Position numbers and translations under genes: made by a program | Notes under the pieces: model-generated | Database searches by the model: none | Told to the model about the DNA's origin: nothing | What the model saw: the letters and a program-made list of their open reading frames with translations, nothing else | Shown here: positions 57,200 to 64,000 of the stretch, piece by piece | How positions within the stretch are numbered: position 1 is the stretch's first letter | How the letters are laid out: each line of letters opens with the position of its first letter | Assembly (NCBI GenBank): GCA_022036555.1 | Contig: CM039130.1 | Location: 3,606,897 to 3,670,896 of the forward strand | DNA length: 64,000 nucleotides | Reading direction: 5' to 3' | DNA from: Microstegium vimineum | Lineage: Eukaryota > Streptophyta > Magnoliopsida > Poales > Poaceae

Positions 57200-57318
57200 T
57201 TTACTGTGTCGGCAACTGTGAACTTGACAACTGATTTTGCTTGTAACATAACGTTGATACGCTTTCTGTCGATGTTCTGCATAACCCTTCTTCCATCAGC
57301 ATTTATACTTGTACTACC

Positions 57319-58494
57319 TTACGCATCTACCCAAATGCTGGGATAATATTTCTTTAAATAATTACCATTAATTGCCCTGGAGAACGCAACCCCTTCAAGT
57401 GTTTCCAAAATATAAGCGTTTCCAGGAACAGACTGACTTATCCGAAAAGGACCTTCCCAATTAGGGGACCACTTCCCAAACTTTGAACTCTTAGTCCCAA
57501 TCGGTAAAATCAGTTTCCACACCAGATCACCATCGGCAAACTCTTTCACTTTCACCTTTTTGTCATACCATCTGGCAACCCTCTTCTTGTTCTCTTCAAT
57601 ACTGATCAAAGCCCTCAGCCGATGACTTGCTAGATCTTCCAACTCATCTTTCATAAGGATATCATATTCATTGGCTGTCAATTGGTCCTGGGAAAACAAT
57701 CGCCTAGAACCAGTTTTAATTTCCCAAGGTAGGACAACATCATGCCCATAGACTAACTGGTATGGTGAAACTTTGGTTGCACCATGACAAGCCATCCTAT
57801 ATGACCACAAAGCTTCATTTAACACTATATGCCACCTCCTAGGGTTCTCTTCAATCTTGCGCTTGATAAGCTTGATGACCTCTTTATTAGTTGCTTCGGC
57901 CTGACCATTAGCTTGAGCATAATAAGGAGAAGAGTTTAACACCTTAAACCCCATACCGGTAGCAAATTCATCAAATCCCCCCGATGTGAACATTGTTCCT
58001 TGATCAGTTGTAATAGTTTGAGGAACGCCAAATCGGTAAATGATATGCTCTTTCACAAAATTTATCATATTTGTTGATGTAACCGTTTTCAAAGGAATTA
58101 CTTCAACCCATTTTGTAAAGTAATCAGTGGCAACAAGAATGAACTTATGCCCTTTACTAGATGGTGGATAAATTTGACCGATGAGATCGATAGCCCATCC
58201 TCTGAACGGCCAAGGCTTGACTATGGGATTCATTGCTGATGCAGGTGCCCGCTGAACATTACCAAACTTCTGACAATCTTGGCATCCTTTGAAATATTTA
58301 AAACAATCCTCAAGAATTGTTGGCCAATAATATCCATTTCTCCTAATCATCCACTTCATCTTGAAAGCCGACTGATGCGCTCCGCACACTCCTTCACGAA
58401 TTTCACCCATCAAAGATTTTGACTCTTCTGCACCGAGACATCTGAGCAAAATCCCATCAATTATTCGATAATACAATTCATCATCAAGGAGCAC
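57319..58494 (-). CDS. C2 integrase (intact open frame)
   Basis: 391 codons, open from MLLDDELYYR to SIWVDA. The N-terminal zinc region has AHQSAFKMKW and CQDCQKF. The DDE core shows Asp in WAIDLIGQIYPP, Asp in TTDQGTMFTSGG and Glu in NGQAEATNKEV (residues about 98, 160 and 200), then a C-terminal domain with NWEGPFRI. No chromodomain follows. Only about 120 bp separate its stop from the stop of the antisense PMD gene, so the two genes converge. In the complete element it is part of one pol polyprotein; the ATG used here is probably internal. Confidence 0.85.
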   Translation of the reverse strand: MLLDDELYYRIIDGILLRCLGAEESKSLMGEIREGVCGAHQSAFKMKWMIRRNGYYWPTILEDCFKYFKGCQDCQKFGNVQRAPASAMNPIVKPWPFRGWAIDLIGQIYPPSSKGHKFILVATDYFTKWVEVIPLKTVTSTNMINFVKEHIIYRFGVPQTITTDQGTMFTSGGFDEFATGMGFKVLNSSPYYAQANGQAEATNKEVIKLIKRKIEENPRRWHIVLNEALWSYRMACHGATKVSPYQLVYGHDVVLPWEIKTGSRRLFSQDQLTANEYDILMKDELEDLASHRLRALISIEENKKRVARWYDKKVKVKEFADGDLVWKLILPIGTKSSKFGKWSPNWEGPFRISQSVPGNAYILETLEGVAFSRAINGNYLKKYYPSIWVDA

Positions 58495-59037
58495 GCCCTT
58501 GGTATCCTGAAACCTTAGACGCCTTTCAACCTTTTTAGACGGATCCCTTAAGTAATCGGCAATCTCTTTTCTCCAGTCATCGACAACGTTTACCGATGTT
58601 ATTACTTCTTGAATCGGCTGATACCCTGAAGCATACTATGCTAATCGATTAGCCTCTTCGTTATGCAACCTGGGAATATGCTCGAGGCGGTATTCTTTAA
58701 ACTCTTTCAATAATTGCAAACACTTCTCATGGTGTGCAATTAATACTTCACTTCGGCATTCATATATCTCAATCAATTGATTGATCACCAACATAGAGTC
58801 ACCAAAGATTTCAATGGCATCGTCACGCACTTCCCTGAGTAATTCCAAACCTTTTATCAAAGCTTGGTATTCGGCCTGATTGTTTGTTGAAGTAGCAAAA
58901 ATCGGCAATGAGATTTCATACTTCTGTCCTCGGGGTGAAATTAAAACAACGCCGATACCCGGTCCTTCCTTACACGTGGATCCATCAAAGAACAAAGTCC
59001 AAGGAGCAATTTCTACAGAACTCACTGTATTACAATG
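58495..59037 (-). pseudogene. C2 second (archaeal-type) RNase H
   Basis: Motifs in order: FFDGSTCKEGPGIGVVL (Asp), NNQAEYQALIKGLELL (Glu), EIFGDSMLVINQL (Asp) and RLHNEEANRLA (the usual Asp site reads E-E-A-N). This is the additional RNase H typical of Tat elements. It is in the same frame as the first RNase H but separated by a stop near 59036-59040, and a stop near 58633 separates it from the integrase linker. Confidence 0.85.
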
Positions 59038-60413
59038 CTAAGTAACAAGATCGGCCATCACCTGACCCTTAACCGCTTTAGCCGATTCATATCTCAAATC
59101 AAACTTTGACAGCGCTAAAATCCATTTGCCGATCCTTCCACTCAATATCGGCATCGACAACATGTACTTAACCACATCATCCTTGCAGATAATAGTGCAT
59201 TCGACCGACAACAAATAATGCCTCAATTTTATGCAAGAGAAATATAAGCATAAACACAATCTTTCTATGGCTGAATACCTGGTTTCAGCATCCACCAGCC
59301 TTCTGCTCAAATAATATATCACACGTTCTTTCCCTTCAAATTCTTGGATTAAGGCTGACCCGATAACACTGTCATCGGCAGACAGATATGACCTGAAAGG
59401 TTTCCCGTGTTGAGGTGGAACTAAGACTGGGGGGTTTACCAAATACTTTTTAATCTTTTCCAAGGCTAACTGTTGTTCTTCCCTCCACGTAAACTCTTGA
59501 TTGGCTTTCAGCTCTAACAACGGGCTAAAAGATTTAATCTTACCAGACAAGTTGGATATGAATCTCCTGATAAAATTAATTTTGCCGATCAAGGATTGCA
59601 GCTCAGTCTTGTTGGTAGGAGCAACCACCTTATTAATTGCATCAATAGATTTCTTGCCGATCTCGATACCCTTTTATGCACCATAAACCCCAGAAACTGG
59701 CCTGTCGATACACCAAATGCACACTTGTTAGGATTCATCTTCAACCCATGTGCCCTTGTGCACTCTAGAATTTTTCGCAAATCGGCAAGATGCTTCTCAA
59801 AGTCTTTGGATTTAACCACCACATCATCAATATAAATTTCAACTATCGTGCCGATGTACTTGTGAAAAATAAAATTCATCGCTCTCTGATAAGTAGCACC
59901 CGCATTCTTCAAACCAAAAGTCATTATGACCCACTCAAATAAACCGACATGACCTGGACATCTAAAAGTAGTCTTGGATATGTCTCCTTCAGCCATGAAT
60001 ATTTGATTATATCCAGCATTACCATCCATGAAACTAATGATTTGATGTCCAACAGCGGCATCAACCAGCAGATCGGCAACGGGCATCGGATAACCATCCA
60101 TCAGCGTAGCCTTATTGAGATTCCTGAAATCAATACAAACACGAAGTTTTCCATTCTTCTTATACACAGGAACCACATTAGAAATCCATTCGGCATATCG
60201 ACATTGCCGAATAAATCCAGCCTCAATTAATTTTGTAATTTCAGCTTTAATGTCAGGCAATACAAGAGGATTGCATCGGCGCGTTGGCTGCCGATGTGGT
60301 TGGAAACCAGATTTGATTGGTAACCGATGTTCAACTATTGATCGGTCTAGACCAGGCATCTCTGTATAATCCCAAGCAAAACTATCTTTATATTCCTTTA
60401 ATAAATCACTCAA
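59038..60413 (-). pseudogene. C2 reverse transcriptase and first RNase H
   Basis: RT motifs: WISNVVPVYKKNGKLRVCID, FMDGNAGYNQIFMAEG, VIMTFGLKNAGATYQRAMN and the catalytic EIYIDDVVVKSKD, then GFMVHK. A one-base frame change near 59673-59680 (an A/G run on the minus strand) leads into the frame carrying LQSLIGKINFIRRFI, the thumb, and the first RNase H (FRSYLSADDSVIGSALIQE), ending MADLVT. The first RNase H lacks the standard DAS motif, as in element A. Confidence 0.9.
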
Positions 60414-60628
60414 CTGTTATTTACATTGGGAATGTAACCTAGCACTAATAAAAGTTGGCCTAGGTTTGCTACCATCGCCGATATCTATTTCTAATAAATT
60501 GTCGGCTGATGTGAACCCCTGCCCAAGTTTTCCATCATCGATGAATTGATCCATTAAAACTCTTCTTCAGGACCGACTGCTTGGATTGGTATAATTCAAT
60601 AATCGGCAACCTTGAGGAACTCTGTATC

Positions 60629-61210
60629 CTAAGCTTCTCCTGATATGCATCTAGTATGCTCATAGGTTTCCGATTTTGCTGATGCAACAATCGACAGGGT
60701 TTCACTTCGGACGACTTCAATCTTGTCTCCAACCCATTGCACGAGGCTTTGGTGCATCGTAGAAGGAATGCAGCAATTAGCATGGATCCAATCCCACCAC
60801 AGGAGCAAACTGTAGGTGCCTTTGCCACTGATCATGAAAAATGTTGTCGGCAAAGTTTTGCTGCCGATGGTTAATTCGACGCATACGGCTCTTATAGCTG
60901 GTGACACATTGCCTTCAAAATCTTTAAGCTTCATGTCCGTCTTGACTAAGTCTTGGTCACCTTTCCCAAGCTTCCTGAACATGACGTACGACATTATATT
61001 GCTTGACGCCCCACCGTCCACCAGCATTTTTGACACAGGCTGCCCATCTACTTTGCCTTTGACAAACAAGACTCTTAAATGCTGCCTTTCATCATCGGCA
61101 GGCTTTTCAAAGACAGCTATCATCGGATCTAACACCAATTGTGCCATTTCAGCAGTCTCTTCCTCAGCATCGACAGGTGCCATGAATTCCATTGGCAATA
61201 TAACAACCAT
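60629..61210 (-). pseudogene. C2 protease region
   Basis: KMLVDGGASSNIMSYVMFRK carries the aspartic protease site in its Tat/Athila form (DGG instead of DSG), followed by LKDFEGNVSPAIRAVCVEL and a GKGTYSLLLWWDWIHANC segment that matches the usual Y-x-x-LLGR-x-WI-H region with changed residues. It is in an open frame of 193 codons. The linker to RT (60414-60628) is degraded. Confidence 0.8.
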
Positions 61211-61890
61211 ATTGATCTCTGCCGATGGATCCCTATCCTTGTGTTTCGGCCTCCACTGCTTAACTGGAGATTTCTCCCTTGAAGGATTTTCACTGTGATA
61301 CAGATCACTTTGGCACTCATTCTAGATCCTCCTTCTCTGAGTCTTCGTCAGACCCTTGGGGCACCATTGAGGAAGCTTAGTTTTCCAAACAGGCTGGTAC
61401 TGTTTCTCATTGCTTGTATTTACACCACTCCTTACGTTTGGATCCCTAGAGAATATCTCTTCATCGGGTACTCTTGCATTAGCCATCTCCTCAAGCTCTT
61501 CTTGAAAAACACGCTTGCCAAGTCTGTCATGTACGCTGAGCTTCCCCCCAACCGATCATGCGCTGATCCCTTTTCTCTGATCGGCCTGCCATAGTTGGAT
61601 GCCCGACCGTCAAAACAAGGTTTCTTCTCTGACCGATCGGCAGGGTAGTACTCATTGCATTCAGGGCAATTATCGGCAGTGGGTAGCTTGATGCCTTCTT
61701 CCCAGCAATGAACAAAGAAGGGACACCTCCAATGATCTTTGTGTCGATGCCACTCTTGGTGCCTTTCTTCCTCCTGCTGCCGATATTGCTCCTCCTGCGA
61801 TCGCCGATAATCTTGCCGTGGCCGCCTGTGCGTGATTACGACGCCATACAGTGCATGCTTATGTCTCCTGGCATTGCTGCTCTCATCGGC
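61211..61890 (-). pseudogene. C2 gag C-terminal region, truncated
   Basis: A Cys/His segment near 61740-61650 reads CPFFVHCWEEG, then DNCPECNEYY, which is the zinc-knuckle-like end of gag in this element class. It is preceded by a Gln/Glu/Arg-rich stretch (near 61830-61760). Several frame changes and stops lie between 61300 and 61600. The gag core and the primer-binding site are missing on the right, where CACTA D resumes. Confidence 0.7.
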
Positions 61891-61975
61891 AACTCTCTTA
61901 CCATTAAGTATATGACATATAAGAATAACAAATTCAGCCTACTAAACCTCAAAATAAATCAGTATTAATTTTCTA

Positions 61976-62908
61976 TATTTACCTGAGGCCGGGTCATCAT
62001 CATGCTTCTTGCTTTAGCTTTGGTGACCTTCCTTCCAAGGATCATCCCATGGTAAGTCACAACGGCCTGGATGTGCGCCTCGTAGTGCATGTCCTTCATG
62101 AGTTTTTTACATACTCTGTGAGCCACCAAAGAAGCCCTGTCCTCGCGTCCCTCCTCACATTTGAAGAAATCCTGCATATATATAGACGTGATGTATCCAT
62201 TCAGTATTTCAAGAATGTCCAATAAATGCGATGTATTGAGCAATGTAGTGCGAGGAAGACATACCCACAACTCGGCCTTCACCTGCTCCGCCTTGTTGGC
62301 GAATGCCCTGCCATTCTTGATCATCGATGGCGACGATGTAGTGCTCAAACGTGTAAGCCGGCATCACAACTCCAACGTACACAACTAGGCTAGGGAAGTG
62401 TTCCCTGCACAGAAGACCTAGGATGCGATTGACTTGGCATGTGTGGTCACCTGCACCCACAATCGTCCAACTCCTTCCCAAGTGATTAAGAAAAAATATT
62501 AATTTCAATTGTGATTTTCAACATATCATATGAAGAAGTAGTGACAACATACAAAGTTACTTACTTTTCCACACCAGGTCGAATTACCAGGCGTCTCAGA
62601 AGAGGGATGGGTCACTAAGGGAGGTTTACGGGACCTCGTAAGTAGACACCCGACGAAGCAGAGGAAGTGTAACCCCCTACTCGTGCCTCCACATCGTCGT
62701 CATCCCCCGCCTCCACCTCGTTGTCATCCCCTGCCTCTACCTTGTTGTCATTCCCCTATGGCTGCTCCTCCTCCTGTGGCTGCTCCTCCTCCTGCGGCGT
62801 GGCGGGAGGTGACGAGCGCCTCCTGCGGGTGCTCCTCCTCCTCCTCATCTCTGACAACTCCGGGTAAAGTGAGGTGACCCTCCTAAACCCTTCGCCCACC
62901 ATCTTCAA
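61976..62908 (-). pseudogene. CACTA D second gene, first exons (Transposase_24-type)
   Basis: Exon 1 (about 62908-62580) starts MVGEGFRRVTSLYPELSEM, continues with a Glu/Gln/Asp-rich repeat region and ends in the conserved VYLRGPVNLPKRPIPLLRRP. One in-frame stop lies in the Glu/Gln region near 62757. Exon 2 (about 62475-62190) has NRILGLLCREHFPSLVVYVG and EHYIVAIDD with a frame change near 62310, and AEQVKAELWVCLP. Exon 3 (about 62172-61977) has CKKLMKDMHYEAHIQAVVTY and ends MMMTRPQ at a GT donor. Later exons are deleted or lie beyond C2. It is the accessory protein of the CACTA system. Confidence 0.75.
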
Positions 62909-63182
62909 TCACATGCATGTATTACAAAAAAAGATTAAACCAATAAGCATAGATAAAGAAGACATACTTAGAAAGAGATGCAAAATAAACAAAACATAAT
63001 TATAAAATAACATAGTATTATATGTATTAGAAATAATCTTCATGATCGGGATTAGCTAGATCATAAGTCTCATCATCACTATCAACCATGTTGAAATAAT
63101 CAACACTATCCGAATGAGCAATGTTATCATCATTGTCATTGCCTAAATGTAATCCCTCAAGTAATTGTAAGTCCTTCACATT
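62909..63182. other. Spacer between the two CACTA D genes
   Basis: AT-rich and non-coding. It holds the 3' end of the TNP2 gene and the region upstream of the second gene. No clear TATA was chosen. Confidence 0.4.
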
Positions 63183-64000
63183 TTACACCTCATCTTCAGC
63201 CTCCTCGTCAACAACCCTTTCATTGTCTATTTCCATTCCGATCACTTCGGTTAAGTCTATCTCAAACCTCCCTTCTAGCCCATCTTCTTGAAAGAACTCT
63301 CCATCATATGTGTTTGGGTTGAAGTTGTAATCTTCATCGTTTGGGATAGGTACTTTACTGTGTGGCGATACCTTGTGCACAATATCCCAACCCTTAAGAC
63401 GGTCATCCGTTTGGCACGGGTATGACATATAATAAACTTGCATGGCCTGTTGAGTCACAATATAGACATCATCTCCTAGATAGATGGAATCCCATCAAAT
63501 TTTGACTAGCCCTAGGTTAGGGGTCTCGTTACTTCAGGATCAAACTAATGGCATTTGAATCTGACAGGATTAAGAGGTTTGCAACCATGAAACTTGAGTT
63601 CATATATTTCTTCAATTCTTCCATAATACTCGACCCCATCAAGACCGGGCGTAAAAACTCTAGAACTTGTGGTTCTTCAATTGGGCCGACTCCCCTCATA
63701 GCTTGTTGTGTGAAAGCGATATCCATTCATGTCATAACTGATAAATGACCTAACCCTATAGCCAAAGCCATCGGTAACCTGTCTCAACTCGACACTCATA
63801 AACGCATCCCTAGCCTACAAGCTCAAGCAGATAGATTGTTATATTATTTGCATGTATGAGCAACTTGGAATGTCAAACTAAGTACTAGCTAAATTGGACG
63901 GTACCTTCTGTTTGAACCCAGAAATGAAATCAGGCATTCCATTTCCCGCACCCTTTTTAAGAAGGGTTTCAGATTCTTGCAGGGTAGGATCCCTTGAGCG
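63183..64000 (-). pseudogene. CACTA D TNP2 transposase, C-terminal (DUF4216-like) part
   Basis: The frame near 63690-63560 reads YYGRIEEIYELKFHG and KPLNPVRFKCH, then a stop at the position where this family has a Trp, and FDPEVTR. The next part (63458-63183) has QQAMQVYYMSYPCQT, RLKGWDIVHKVSPHSKVPIP, NDEDYNFNPNTYDGEFFQED and the acidic end ERVVDEEAEDEV. This is the C-terminal region of plant TNP2-type transposases. More of the gene lies to the right of the window. Several stops show it is inactive. Confidence 0.75.

Larger units (their letters stand above)
52894..61890 (-). mobile_element. Element C2: Tat-type gypsy element with antisense plant mobile domain gene, right end missing
   Basis: Left LTR 52894-53668 with a polypurine tract beside it (minus-strand AATTGGGGGGCATG). 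On the minus strand the order from the right is gag tail, protease, RT/RNase H, second RNase H, integrase. The PMD gene lies between integrase and the LTR on the plus strand. The sequence changes to CACTA D near 61890 before gag is complete and without a right LTR, so the element's 5' end is deleted. The right edge is approximate. ATCGGCA words are frequent throughout. Confidence 0.85.
51497..64000 (-). mobile_element. CACTA transposon D, interrupted by C2, open at window end
   Basis: The left terminus CACTATCGGACTCAGGG at 51497 is followed by dense CTTTGCCGAGTGTC repeats, the standard terminus of a large grass CACTA family; ATA at 51494-51496 would be the 3-bp target site. Genes run on the minus strand: TNP2 tail (63183 to window end), second gene exons (61976-62908), then after C2 the last exons (52330-52893). 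Deletion at the right junction of C2 removed internal exons. Confidence 0.85.

Noticed and set aside
59026..59040. Programmed stop readthrough between the two RNase H domains of C2
   Set aside because: The element has other plain lesions (frameshift near 59675, stop near 58633), so a single stop is better read as decay.

Overview
This window is repeat-rich DNA from a grass (Poaceae), probably a panicoid such as a sorghum, maize or sugarcane relative. The reasons are nested LTR retrotransposons, CACTA transposons with typical grass subterminal repeats, Stowaway-like MITEs and GT-AG introns inside transposon genes. I see no convincing host gene, rRNA, tRNA or CRISPR. Every recognisable coding stretch belongs to a mobile element and most are broken by stops or frameshifts. 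Names A to G below are my own labels.

Layout. 1-2930 and 8130-11382 are two diverged copies of one long LTR family (F), both in minus orientation. Between them, 2931-8126 is a plus-strand CACTA element (E) with a decayed gene joining a Transposase_24-like half to a ULP1/C48-protease-like half. 11383-14447 holds an unidentified ORF fragment, the LTR and RNase H end of a minus-strand Ty1-copia element, and a decayed gypsy LTR edge with a reiterated primer-binding-site block.

14448-43516 is element A, a minus-strand Ty3-gypsy element of the Tat type (two RNase H domains, plus a large intron-containing gene on the opposite strand). Its right LTR is split by element B (28666-42805, plus strand), a chromovirus with 3.8-kb LTRs and a 5-bp ACCAC target duplication. 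B carries an extra ORF before gag that begins with a peptide resembling the histone H3 tail.

43517-44802 is part of another minus-strand LTR element (G). 44803-47316 is C1, a truncated LTR element carrying a plant mobile domain gene. 47317-51496 has no gene; it holds MITEs, inverted repeats, a LINE-like 3' end and simple repeats. 51497 to the window end is a minus-strand CACTA element (D), interrupted at 52894 by C2, a fuller copy of the C1 family. C2 has its left LTR, an antisense plant mobile domain gene, integrase, two RNase H domains, RT, protease and part of gag, but lacks its right LTR.

How it fits together. The order of nesting gives relative ages: B is younger than A, and C2 is younger than D. 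A and C2 share one plan (gag-pol on one strand, a large spliced gene on the other, between pol and the 3' LTR) but fill the antisense slot with unrelated domains. The points most worth following are the H3-tail-like peptide in B, the host flank copied next to B's second LTR, and the antisense genes.
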